The position numbers and the translations under genes are program-made. From Saccoglossus kowalevskii (taxonomy: Eukaryota > Hemichordata > Enteropneusta > Harrimaniidae), in the NCBI RefSeq assembly GCF_000003605.2, contig NW_003105616.1, forward strand, positions 5,186 to 24,335: a DNA stretch of 19,150 bases, in the 5' to 3' direction. Shown here in pieces: positions 1-8,809 of the stretch (its first letter is position 1; each line of letters begins with the position of its first letter). The notes under the pieces are model-generated. The model was not told where the DNA came from. It saw nothing but the letters and a program-made list of their open reading frames with translations, and did no database searches.

Positions 1-248
1 TCTCTTCCTTTCATTATTTATGCGCTAGCCACCACGTCTTTACACTGTCATGTATAAGTACATGTATAAGAATAGGACGTCCTGCTAGCCCGTTCGCTTC
101 GAAAATTGGAATTGAGATTTCTCTGCAAGTTTTGTAAAATGGTGACTGAAACTTTCTAGAAATAAAATTGAACCTGAACCTCACTGATCGCGGCATATTA
201 CACAGCATAACTTGGTGATTTTGTTGAGAAAACGAGTAAAATACTTAC

Positions 249-279
249 CGTCGCTAACGCTGCTTTTGGAGGCAGCCAT
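249..279 (-). CDS. Candidate first coding exon of a leftward gene
   Basis: On the minus strand an ATG at 279 sits in a strong Kozak context (ACAACATGG, A at -3 and G at +4). It is followed by ten codons (MAASKSSVSD) and a consensus donor GTAAGT at 248-243, leaving one base of the next codon. This is how a short first coding exon would look, with the rest of the gene running off the left edge. No second exon is inside the window, so the protein family is unknown. The alternative is chance, or a transposon remnant, because ACATGGCTG also occurs in repeat-derived DNA elsewhere in this window (near 15.97 kb). If real, it implies that the LRP-like gene ends, or has its next exon, before about 300. 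Confidence 0.25.
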
Positions 280-1573
280 GTTGTGTACGCCCTCAACATC
301 AAAATATGTTCAAAGCTTGAGTTCTCGATGTCAAAACTAGCGGATTTCATTCCTGCAGCTAAGCTTTTCCTGACCAAGCTATGCTACACGGTGTCAAAGC
401 TGTGATTTTCATTAAAAAACTACACTTTCATTGGTACCCCTGAATAACCTCACATTAGTCCAACGTTATGTGGTCGCACTCACTACAGGCGACTAGTTAT
501 ACACTCTTTGTTTATTGTGCACATGTTTTTTTATGTTCAAATTTCCATGAATCTATTCAATAAATCTCGCTCATTGAAATGACGTTTGCAGGTGAAAAAA
601 ACACCGATCACAGTATCGTTTCAGATGTAATAGTTCATCATGTTTGAGTTAGTTCTGTATACTAAATACATGAAATTATTAACTCTTGAAAAAATTTAGA
701 GGATTACTTGACAAAAATTAAAATACTCGCCTGCGCAACCATTCACTAAAATAGTACTGAAATAGAACGCCATATTGAACACAACGCGGTTCGATCACAT
801 CACGCATTTTAACTCCTGCTTTCCGAGACGCGCTAAATTCCTTACATTCACGCGTACGGAATTGTTCGGAGGTCACGTACGGTGGTGATCAAATATCAAT
901 GTGACAATTACATTTAACGACAATTAATTTTTCTCTCAATTTTCTCGCCTTGAAAAACATTCGAAATGTTTTCCACACCACTGCATGGAACTGAACGTAC
1001 TATCATACTTTTCGGAGCATAACAAACTTCTCAAAAACCCAATTTGTAAATTACAACTTTTCGATATCAGATTCAATGTCAGGGTTGTGTTTTGATTATT
1101 TGTTAAATTAGACATGTACAATCAGAAATAAAAACAACAACAATTATTTCAATAATGTCGTTACATGTATTTCATTGTTTATCGAGTATGAACAATGGCA
1201 CATATCATGCATACAGTGCATTGACATACTATATATGTAAAGACAAAACAGCGCCATCATGTTAAAACTGACATTAGAGCATCTATGAGGGGAAATAAAA
1301 TAAAATAGTCGGAATTTTGTACCGGATTGTTAGTTACCCGTGGTGATACGCTTTGGGGAAAAATACCTGATTTGACCGGTGAATATATTAAACAAATGAC
1401 TTAGGTTGGAAAACAATTAGAGAACGATTATGCAAAATTTAGACTAGTCTGTCTCTATAATATCCGCGTCGCGTAAACATCAGTGGCCAAACGGAATTAT
1501 GGTGACCCCATTGCATGCGTCTTCGTACGACTAATAGTACACTGAAAGCAGGAATTACCAATGTCATTCTTAC
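280..1573. other. Non-coding stretch; no supported exon
   Basis: I read this 1.3 kb on both strands for a phase-0 exon continuing the LRP-like gene after 1574 and found none that is convincing. Open stretches at 936-1121 and 1441-1573 (minus) lack domain similarity. The second is simply read-through past the donor at 1573. It may be an intron, a 3' region, or the upstream region of the candidate exon at 249-279. Near 1246-1275 a 17-base match to the antisense of exon 2078-2222 occurs. Confidence 0.5.
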
Positions 1574-1688
1574 CTGAAATAAAGTGATATCAGTAAACGA
1601 TATTCCTAGTGGGTCTGCCATATGGACGTCATTTCCATAAAAATCGATCGACATGATTCGCTTACTGATCACATCATACCAATACAAT
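1574..1688 (-). CDS. LRP-like exon: YWTD blade (fourth of propeller 2)
   Basis: The acceptor TTTCACAG precedes 1688 and the donor GTAAGA follows 1574. The exon enters in phase 2 (AG|A completes Arg) and leaves in phase 0, with 38 full codons. It begins directly at LYWYDVISKRIMSIDFYG, a clear YWTD-type motif followed by the usual I-x-x-x-D-x-x-G strand. It ends at SFTDITLFQ, the strand leading to the next blade. The blade after it is not found in the window, so the gene is truncated here, or the next exon lies beyond a long intron. Reading through the donor stays open to about 1441, but that tail has no propeller features. Confidence 0.85.
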
Positions 1689-1805
1689 CTGTGAAAGATC
1701 AATACATTGCAATTGTATAAAACATGCACGACTTTCCAGCGCAATTATTGAATATTAATAACGCACGTGGGCACGATAATGGTAATATATATATAATATT
1801 CAAAC

Positions 1806-1943
1806 CTTTCAAAGTTATAGTTAGCGGTGATTGCGACCGGTTTCATATTGGAGTTTTCGTATAGTACAGTTTGATTACTTCCATCAAGATACGTTTTGAG
1901 TATTTTACCCCGGTCTTCATCCCAACTACTAACAAATAACGAC
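1806..1943 (-). CDS. LRP-like exon: YWTD blade (third of propeller 2)
   Basis: The acceptor TTCTCTTTAG precedes 1943. The donor AAAG|GTTTGA after 1806 is non-canonical at +3/+4 but matches the donor of exon 2706-2960. Phase is 2 in and 2 out, with 45 complete codons. The protein starts SLFVSSWDEDRGKILKTYLD, where FVSSWDE takes the place of YWTDW. It continues with a G-S-N-Q-T turn (a possible N-glycosylation site) and VAITANYNFER, the strand before the next LYW. This blade resembles the segment coded at 13989-14201 (NQTVLYENSNM compared with DQPVIFYNHSNM), which supports both as propeller exons. Confidence 0.85.
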
Positions 1944-2077
1944 CTAAAGAGAAATCCATGAAACAGCATAAAATAATGTGTGCGCAATCAATTTACAGAG
2001 AACAATATGCAGTACTGCATGTATTGCTCCAGGGGTCTTATATTGTCAATACAAATAAGAGTGATCTACAGACTTAC

Positions 2078-2222
2078 ATCTGACCAGGATGAACAGCTAT
2101 ATCTGTCACAAGCAGGTCAATGGATTCAAGTGCTTCGAAAACAGCGCCATCATGGGTTGAAACTGTTATACCTTCTTCACCCACGTAATATACATTGCCT
2201 GAATACCAGTCCACTGCGAGAG
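2078..2222 (-). CDS. LRP-like exon: YWTD blade (second of propeller 2)
   Basis: The acceptor ATTCTGTCCAG precedes 2222 and a perfect donor GTAAGT follows 2078. Phase is 1 in and 2 out, with 47 full codons. The encoded ALAVDWYSGNVYYVGEEG is a textbook L-A-V-D-W-x-x-G-N-x-Y-Y propeller signature (YWTD replaced by YYVG). It ends LLVTDIAVHPGQM, the strand before the next blade. It joins the preceding exon as Lys-Ala-Leu-Ala-Val-Asp across the split codon, exactly the spacing expected in LDL-receptor class B repeats. Confidence 0.9.
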
Positions 2223-2240
2223 CTGGACAGAATATATTGA

Positions 2241-2703
2241 ATTATTTTTGCATGTATAATTATATGCACTCGTCAGTTACATAGGATAAGTAATTACTAG
2301 CACTCTGTATTCCAAACCTACTCACAGTATGTGATCATGGACGGCATCCTTCCATGACTGACTACACCGATTAATTATTAATTATGTAAAACACATATAT
2401 GCAAATACAAGACGTGTCTGTTCACGTTGTTAGACGCAGTGCAATGATATTTAATTTAAATTTCATGCCATTTGTTTTATATGCACTGTAGGACAACAAA
2501 CACTTATAGCATAGCACTGTACTGTAAATCCTACTTTGTCGTATGTATCAACGTGAACTTCGAATAAAACAGTCTCAAGAAGCGACAATTAGTGTACAGA
2601 TCACACATGATTCTCTGGAAACAGTTGTCATGGTTTCAATATCATTCATATTACTTCACATGGAATAATAATTCCTATTTATTTGTAAAACACTGTAATG
2701 CAA
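2241..2703 (-). other. Intron, nothing else seen
   Basis: This AT-rich intron separates two LRP-like exons. I saw no further exon, repeat or RNA gene in it. The polypyrimidine tract before the 2222 acceptor is weak. Confidence 0.6.
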
Positions 2704-2705
2704 AC

Positions 2706-2960
2706 CTTTGACTGTCTCGTCGTTATTGATCCTTAAAGGTTGATGCCCTTTATCCAATAACAGACTATAAACACCGCGCTGAGTTGAATAATATAACGTC
2801 TTTAGCGACCAATTGAAGTCAATTGCCGTGACTCTAGCAGTCTTACTTATCGAATGTATTAGGTAATTAGCTGGCTGTATATCGATGAAGTTGCCCGGTA
2901 AACCCAGTATGTGGGTGTCGTTTGCCAAGATGAACTCCGAACGTGAGATAATCATTTCGT
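2706..2960 (-). CDS. LRP-like exon: start of second YWTD propeller
   Basis: A good acceptor (TTTTCTTCACAG) precedes 2960, and the donor AAAG|GTTTGC follows 2706. Phase is 1 in and 1 out, 255 bp. The protein opens DEMIISRSEFILANDTHILG, the typical first strand after an EGF module in LRPs (a 'll.a....I..l' pattern), with an N-D-T sequon. It continues TARVTAIDFNWSLKTLYYST, the first YWTD repeat (YYST). The exon ends INNDETVK, the strand leading into ALAVD of the next exon. The segment covers the first strand of blade 6 and all of blade 1 by analogy with LDLR. Calcium-type ligands are not visible here. Confidence 0.9.
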
Positions 2961-3077
2961 CTGTGAAGAAAACACAATGTGACACGGTTTATGTAGCTTC
3001 GTTCATCTGAGTCAAGTTTGACTACACGATATTCACTTCTCCCTTACAACACCAAAATAACATATCGCTATTCTCAC

Positions 3078-3197
3078 CTGGTTGGCAGCTAGTCGAGTAG
3101 ATATCGATGATTAGGTCGTAGCCTTGTCCACATAAACACTGCGGGGCGCTCACGTCTATAGTGCATAGCTGATCACATGAGGAATTTGAACACGAAT
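3078..3197 (-). CDS. LRP-like exon: EGF-like module
   Basis: The exon is 120 bp and symmetrical (phase 1-1), as EGF exons usually are. The acceptor ATTCTAG precedes 3197 and the donor GTGAGA follows 3078. It encodes six cysteines with spacing C-x4-C-x3-C-x8-C-x1-C-x12-C, containing SCSNSSCDQLC and CLCGQGYDL. This matches the LRP-type EGF that packs under each YWTD propeller. N-S-S is a possible glycosylation site. The Asp-x-Asp/Asn-x-x-Gln pattern of calcium-binding EGFs is absent, so a non-calcium EGF is most likely. It sits between the end of propeller 1 and the start of propeller 2, the canonical position. Confidence 0.92.
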
Positions 3198-3310
3198 CTA
3201 GAATGTAAGACAAGTAGTTATAAAACATGAATTATACTTATCAAATAAATTAGTAAACAAACGAAGGAAAACGCCGTGTGAACAAAGCAATAATAGTGAT
3301 GATAATTTAC

Positions 3311-3437
3311 CGTCAGTAAAGTCCTGTGGTGAAATATACTGGATAGCGTACGGTGTACCATTTGTGCTTTTAATTAATAACTCGCCGCCTTTTTCTATTA
3401 TTTCTTTGTTGGCGGAATTAGTTAAGATATAACTAGT
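3311..3437 (-). CDS. LRP-like exon: last YWTD blade of propeller 1
   Basis: A very strong acceptor (a long T-rich tract then AACAG) precedes 3437, and the donor G|GTAAAT follows 3311. Phase is 0 in and 1 out, with 42 codons. The protein reads TSYILTNSANKEIIEKGGEL, in which YILTNS stands for YWTDW. It then runs TPYAIQYISPQDFTD into the EGF exon, where the split codon gives Asp-Ser-Cys. The join to exon 8459-8588 is in phase 0 across a 5-kb intron full of minisatellite. The exon was too short to stand out by length and is called from splice phase plus domain logic. Confidence 0.82.
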
Positions 3438-3654
3438 CTGTTAAAAAAAGAAAAAAACAAAAACACGAGTTCATCAATTAATAAGAACAACGTCCAACAA
3501 GTTCAAATACTATATAGCTATATCATTAAATCCCATCACTGTCGTTATGTTATTTTATTCAGATAAACGATATTAACACAGCCCTCACTTTATATTCCAG
3601 TTCTATTTATTCCCTGTGGTTAGCATTATACGAGAATGTTATTACTTACACCAC

Positions 3655-3895
3655 AGTCTAAATTATGGATTGCTCCAGAAAACCACGTCTGGTTTGTCTC
3701 AGACAACCAATCAAACATGGGTTTCTTAGACAACAACACGTATTTTTTTCGAAAAAAAAACAAAACACTTATGAGTTCCCCCAGACAGCTAACCACACAT
3801 GGATTTTCGAACAACCACTTATTGGTTATATATAAGTTTCTCTATATCAACACATACGTTTCTACGACAAACATGTATTGCCGGGACAAGCACAT
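3655..3895. repeat. Degenerate short repeats with AACCAnnnnTGGTT-type dyads
   Basis: In this stretch of the intron, motifs such as AACCACGTCTGGTT, AACCACTTATTGGTT and AAACATGGGTTT recur every 20-37 bases, usually followed by TTC or TCT and A/G-rich sequence. They look like a decayed tandem array whose units each hold a small inverted repeat. The spacing is irregular, so low-complexity drift is the alternative. It lies close to, but separate from, the main 27-bp array. Confidence 0.3.
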
Positions 3896-4012
3896 AGTCT
3901 AAGGCTAGTTAAATTGTACCATTTATCAGTATAATAATCAGATAATTACAATTATGCGATTATATTTCATATACCTTAGCCACATCCTATGGTGATTGTA
4001 TCATTGTCACCA

Positions 4013-4229
4013 CAGTGGCGGGCAGAGGGACATTAGCCGCCTCGAAAAAAATGTTGGGGGCATCGCTCTTCCAAAATCAAGCTGAAACCCCATGTGTCAG
4101 CGAAATTTGCCCCTCAAAATGCAGGAAATACCGTTTTAGAGGGTCTATATTTAGTAAGGTTGCGCCTTTGGCGCAAGGTTGGTGAGCAGATCTCGCTCCT
4201 TAATGCAACGTTTCGTACAGCCGCCTCTG
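4013..4229. mobile_element. MITE copy 1, CAGTGGC ends, 5-bp target duplication
   Basis: The left end is CAGTGGCGG at 4013; the right end is CCGCCTCTG finishing at 4229, an inverted match with one mismatch. The flanks 4008-4012 and 4230-4234 are both CACCA, a perfect 5-bp target-site duplication. The body is homologous to 11909-12127 (shared blocks CCCCTCAAAATGCA and GGTTGGTGAGCAG). It has no transposase and is non-autonomous. The CAG-starting termini resemble hAT elements, but those usually give 8-bp duplications, so the superfamily is unsettled. It ends only tens of bases before the minisatellite begins. Confidence 0.75.
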
Positions 4230-4697
4230 CACCAATAATGTTGCCATTGCTATCATCCGTGGAGTCACTGCCACAACCATGGTGTGTATATCATAAGCCA
4301 TATATCATTGTTATCATTCATTGTTGACATAGTGCCATTGCCATCTTCTATTGTGTTTATATTGATGCCATCACTCATGATGGATATATTTTCCCCATCA
4401 TCCATGAAGGTATATCATTGCTATCACCCATGGTTGGTATATTATTACTATCAACCATGGTGGGTACATCATTGCCATCACCCATGGTTGGTATATTATT
4501 GCTATCAACCATGGTTGGTATATTATTGCCATCACCCATGGTGGGTATATCATTGCCACCAACCATGGTTGGTATATTATTGCCATCATCCATGGTTGGT
4601 ATATTATTGCTATCAACCATGGTGGGTATATCATTGCCATCACCCATGGTGGGTATATCATTGCCATCACCCATGGTTGGTATATCATTGCCATCAT

Positions 4698-4965
4698 CCA
4701 TAAAGGTATATCATTGCCACCAACCATGGTTGGTATATTATTGCCATCATCCATGGTTGGTATATCATTGCCATCACCCATGGTGGGTATATCATTGCCA
4801 TCACCCATGGTTGGTATATCATTGCCATCATCCATAAAGGTATATCATTGCCACCAACCATGGTTGGTATATTATTGCCATCATCCATGGTTGGTATATC
4901 ATTGCCATCACCCATGGTGGGTATATCATTGCCATCACCCATGGTTGGTATATCATTGCCATCAT
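4698..4965. repeat. Higher-order repeat: two identical 134-bp copies
   Basis: Copies 4698-4831 and 4832-4965 read identically base for base. Each consists of five units, four of 27 bp and one 26-bp variant beginning CCATAAAGG. A third copy begins at 4966 and matches for about 43 bases before diverging. The perfect identity points to recent duplication by unequal exchange or replication slippage. Confidence 0.9.
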
Positions 4966-6010
4966 CCATAAAGGTATATCATTGCCACCAACCATGGTTG
5001 GTATATTAATGCCATCATCCATGGTTGGTATACCATTGCCACCAACCATGGTTGGTATATCATTGCCATCAACCATGGTTGGTATATTATTGCCATCACC
5101 CATGGTTGGTATATCATTGCCATCATCCATGGTTGGTATATCATTGCCACCAACCATGGTTGGTATACTATTGCCATCAACCATGGTGGGTATATCATTG
5201 CCATCACCCATGAAGGCATATCATTGCCATCACCTATGGTTGGTATATTATTGCCATCATCCATGGTTGGTATATCAATGCCATCAACCATGGTGGGTAT
5301 ATCTTTCCATCATCCATGAAGGTATATCATTGCCATCATCCATGGTTGGCATGTCATTGCCATCAAACATGGTGGGTATATCATTGCCATCATCAATGGT
5401 GGGTATATCAATTCCATCAACCACGGCGGGTATATCATTTCCACCAATCATGACGGGCATACCATTGCTATCACTCATGGTGGTATATCTTTCCCATCAC
5501 CCATGAAGGTATATCATTGCCATCAACCATGGTTGGTATATCCTTGTTATCAACCATGGTGGATATATTGTTGCCATCATCCCTGGTGGTATATCATTGC
5601 CATCATCCATGGTGGATATATCATTGCCATCAACCATGGTGGGCATATCATTGCCATCGACCATGGTGGGTATATCATTGCCATCATCCATAGTGGGTAT
5701 ATCATTGCCATCATCCATGGTTGGTATATCATTGCCATCAACCGTGGTGGGTATATCATTGCCATCAACTATGGTTGGTATATCATTGCCATCAACCGTG
5801 GTGGGTATATCATTGCCATCAACCGTGGTGGGTATATCATTGCCATCAACCATGGTTGGTATATCATTGCCATCAACCATGGTGGGTATATCATTGCCAT
5901 CAATCATGGTGGGTATATCATTGTCATCAATCATGGTGGGTATATCATTGTCATCATCCATGGCGGGTATGTCATTGCCATCATCCATGGTGGGTATACC
6001 ATTGCAATCA

Positions 6011-6341
6011 ACCATGGAGGGTATATCGTTGCCAGCATCCATGGTGGGTATATCATTGCCATCAACAATGGTGGGTATATCATTGTCGTAACCATGGTGG
6101 GTATATCATTGCCATCAACAATGGTGGGTATATCATTGTCGTAACATGGTAGGTATATCATTGTCACATAACCAAGGAGGGTATATCGTTGCCAGCATCC
6201 ATGGTGGGAATATCATTGCCATCAACAATGGTGGGTATATTATTGTCGTAACCATGGTGGGTATATCATTGCCATCAACAATGGTGGGTATATTATTGTC
6301 GTAACCATGGTGGGTATATCATTGTCACATAACCAAGGAGG
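6011..6341. repeat. ~160-bp higher-order repeat in the array
   Basis: The rare variant GAGGGTATATCGTTG follows ACCATGGAGG or ACCAAGGAGG at 6011, 6171 and 6332, a spacing of 160 and 161 bp. The intervening units (CAGCATCC, CAACAATGG, GTCGTAACC variants) repeat in the same order. This is a six-unit higher-order repeat distinct from the 134-bp one. Confidence 0.7.
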
Positions 6342-7117
6342 GTATATCGTTGTAACCATGGTAGGTATATCATTGTCACAAAACCATGGTGGGTATATCA
6401 TCGCCATCATCTATGGTGGGTATATCATTGCCATCGAACATAGTGGGCATATCATTGCCATCGACCATGGTGGGTATATCATTGCCATCATCCATAGTGG
6501 GTATATCATTGGCATCAACCATGGTGGTTATATCATTGCCATCAACCATGGTGGGTATATCATTGTCATTAACCATGGTGGGTATATCATTGCCATCATC
6601 CATGGTGGGTATATCATTGCCATCAACCATGGTGGGCATATCATTGCCGTCGACCATGGTGGGTATATCATTGCCATCAACCATGGTGGGTATATCATTG
6701 CCATCAACCATGGTTGGTATATCATTGCCATCAACCATGGTGGGTATATCATTGCCATCAACCATGGTTGGTATATCTTTCCCATCACCCATGAAGGTAT
6801 ATCATTGTCATCATCCATGGTGGGTATATCATTGTCATAACCATGGTGGGTATACCATTGCCATCAACCATGGTGGGTATATCATTGTCATAACCATGGT
6901 GGGTATATCATTGCCATCAACCATGGTGGGTATATCATTGCCATCAACCATGGTGGGTATATCACTGTCATAACCATGGTGGGTATATCACTGTCATAAC
7001 CATGGTGGGTATACCATTGCCATCAACCATGGTGGGTATATCACTGTCATAACCATGGTGGGTATATCATTGCCATCAACCATGGTGGGTATATCATTGC
7101 CATCAACCATGATGGGT

Positions 7118-7834
7118 ATATCACTGTCATAACCATGGTGGGTATATCATTGCCATCAACCATGGTGGGTATACCATTGCCATCAACCATGGTCGGTATA
7201 TCATTGTCATCAACCATGGTGGATATATCATTGCCATCAATCATGGTGGGTATATCATTGCCATCAACCATGGTGGGTATATCATTGCCATCAACCATGG
7301 TGGGTATATCACTGTCATAACCATGGTGGGTATATCACTGTCATAACCATGGTGGGTATACCATTGCCATCAACCATGGTGGGTATATCATTGTCATAAC
7401 CATGGTGGGTATATCATTGCCATCAACCATGGTGGGTATATCATTGCCATCAACCATGGTGGGTATATCATTGCCATCAACCATGGTGGGTATATCACTG
7501 TCATAACCATGGTGGGTATACTATTGCCATCAACCATGGTGGGTATATCATTGCCATCAACCATGGTGGGTATATCACTGTCATAACCATGGTGGGTATA
7601 TCATTGCCATCAACCATGGTGGGTATATCATTGCCAACAACCATGGTGGGTATATCACTGTCATAACCATGGTGGGTATATCATTGCCATCAACCATGGT
7701 GGGTATACCATTGCCATCAACCATGGTCGGTATACCATTGTCATCAACCATGGTGGGTATATCATTGCCATCAATCATGGTGGGTATATCATTGCCATCA
7801 ACCATGGTGGGTATATCATTGCCATCAACCATGG
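7118..7834. repeat. 534-bp offset duplication within the array
   Basis: The block at 7118-7300 recurs at 7652-7834. The diagnostic GGTCGGTAT variant is at 7191 and 7725, and the unit carrying CAATCATGG follows at the same distance in both. Differences are few (TATATC/TATACC, GGAT/GGGT). The 534-bp offset equals about twenty units of mixed 27 and 26 bp. Confidence 0.7.
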
Positions 7835-8009
7835 TGGGTATATCATTGCCATCAACCATGGTGGGTATATCATTGCCAACAACCATGGTGGGTATATCAT
7901 TGCCATCAACCATGATGGGTATATCATTGCCATCAACCATGGTGGGTATATCATTGCCATCAACCATGGTGGTATATCATTGCCAACAACCATGGTGGGT
8001 ATATCATCG

Positions 8010-8458
8010 GTACTATTGTTATTCTACACTAGTGTGTTCAGCGTCCAATAACACGAATTCACGAATGATAATTGTCGTACTCTTTCATTCATAATACTGT
8101 TTGATTTAACCAGAATAAAGAAACAAAATGGTATGAATTTGCAGAACCTTTTCATTGTTATGACTGGTAAGAATATTGTCCCCCTAGGAATAAAGTGGGA
8201 ATGATTGATGTCTCACAATTTACTTGTAGATGTCACGCTCGAGTGAGTAATTTTAATCGGATGTAAACACAAATCTATACAAACTGCTGTTAAATGTTAT
8301 TATTGTATATTAACAGTGAGAAAAATAGAATACATAATTTTAATACCAAACCTGTAATGTCATTGTTATATGCGTTAAGTGAGCACAAAAAACGAGTATC
8401 TATCCCCTAAATACCACATTTCAACGTTAACCCTTATTCGTAATTGTCTCCGACTCAC
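8010..8458 (-). other. Intron remainder beside the minisatellite
   Basis: This 450-bp AT-rich stretch runs from the donor at 8458 to the edge of the array. I saw no exon or repeat here apart from a few array-like bases at its left border. Confidence 0.6.
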
Positions 8459-8588
8459 CACAGATACAGCTACATCCCTCAATGACATCTCAGGCGTGTT
8501 TGTGTCCTTCCAAATCACCACAGGATCAGCATCGCTATATAGATTTAGTTCGATCAGATGATGGTTAATAGTATCTAAATAAAATAAC
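8459..8588 (-). CDS. LRP-like exon: YWTD blade (fourth of propeller 1)
   Basis: The acceptor TATTTCAG precedes 8588 and a perfect GTGAGT donor follows 8459. Phase is 2 in and 0 out, with 43 complete codons after one split base. It encodes LFYLDTINHHLIELNLYSDA, an FYLD version of the YWTD motif with the expected I-x-x-x-x-L strand. It continues PVVIWKDTNTPEMSLRDVAV, resembling the V-W-x-D-x-x-x-P-x-x-L segment of LDLR blades. The donor opens the 5-kb minisatellite intron. Confidence 0.9.
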
Positions 8589-8674
8589 CTGAAATACCAT
8601 AATACCAAGAAATTACAAATAATCCGTTCTTACATGTTTACTTTATAATGTTCGACAGATTCTAGAATACACAC

Positions 8675-8806
8675 CTGTCGTTATGAACTGTAATTCCCGT
8701 AGGACATCCTGATGTGATGTTGTAAAATGTCTCTCTGCCATCCCCTGACAACGTGCACCTTTCAATTCTCGGAGTACTGTCACTACAGTCACTCCAGTAT
8801 ACGTGG
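8675..8806 (-). CDS. LRP-like exon: YWTD blade (third of propeller 1)
   Basis: This exon is easily missed because the longest open frame over it is a different one. The acceptor CTCCCATTAG precedes 8806 and the donor AG|GTGTGT follows 8675. Phase is 2 in and 2 out, with 43 full codons. It encodes HVYWSDCSDSTPRIERCTLS, the best-preserved YWTD motif of this gene, then GDGRETFYNITSGCPTGITV. The last part holds a glycosylation sequon and the typical G-I-T-V strand before the next blade. Two extra cysteines, one in each half, may form a disulfide. It joins exon 9712-10138 as Gly-His-Val-Tyr-Trp and exon 8459-8588 as Asn-Asp-Arg-Leu-Phe-Tyr. Confidence 0.9.
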
Positions 8807-8809
8807 CTA

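Larger units (their letters stand above)
4262..8009. repeat. 27-bp minisatellite array, about 135 units, inside an intron
   Basis: The consensus unit is 27 bp, starting CCATGGTGGGTATATCATTG and completed by CCATCAA. A minority 26-bp unit reads CACTGTCATAA or ATTGTCATAA in its second half and is common after 6820. The first 150 bp are degenerate; clean units run from about 4400 to 8009. There are three zones: 4400-5530 rich in GGTTGG units with CACC/ATCC variants, 5530-6820 mixed, and 6820-8009 nearly homogeneous. Consensus frames are stop-free in all three plus-strand frames and two minus-strand frames, giving 9-residue peptide repeats such as MVGISLPST (plus) and MVDGNDIPT (minus). These follow from unit length and do not show a gene: the array lies between two LRP-like exons that join in phase 0 without it. 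Confidence 0.95.

Noticed and set aside
1441-1573. Open extension past exon 1574-1688
   Set aside because: It lies beyond a good GTAAGA donor. Using the acceptor at about 1528 would need a 46-base intron and gives a stop after 14 codons.
4284-7993. Many long overlapping open frames on both strands, with 9-residue repeats
   Set aside because: They follow from a 27-bp tandem unit lacking stops in five frames. The array lies in an intron between two exons that join in phase without it.
4262-8009. CRISPR-like regular repeats
   Set aside because: The units are contiguous with no unique spacers, and the context is a eukaryotic gene.
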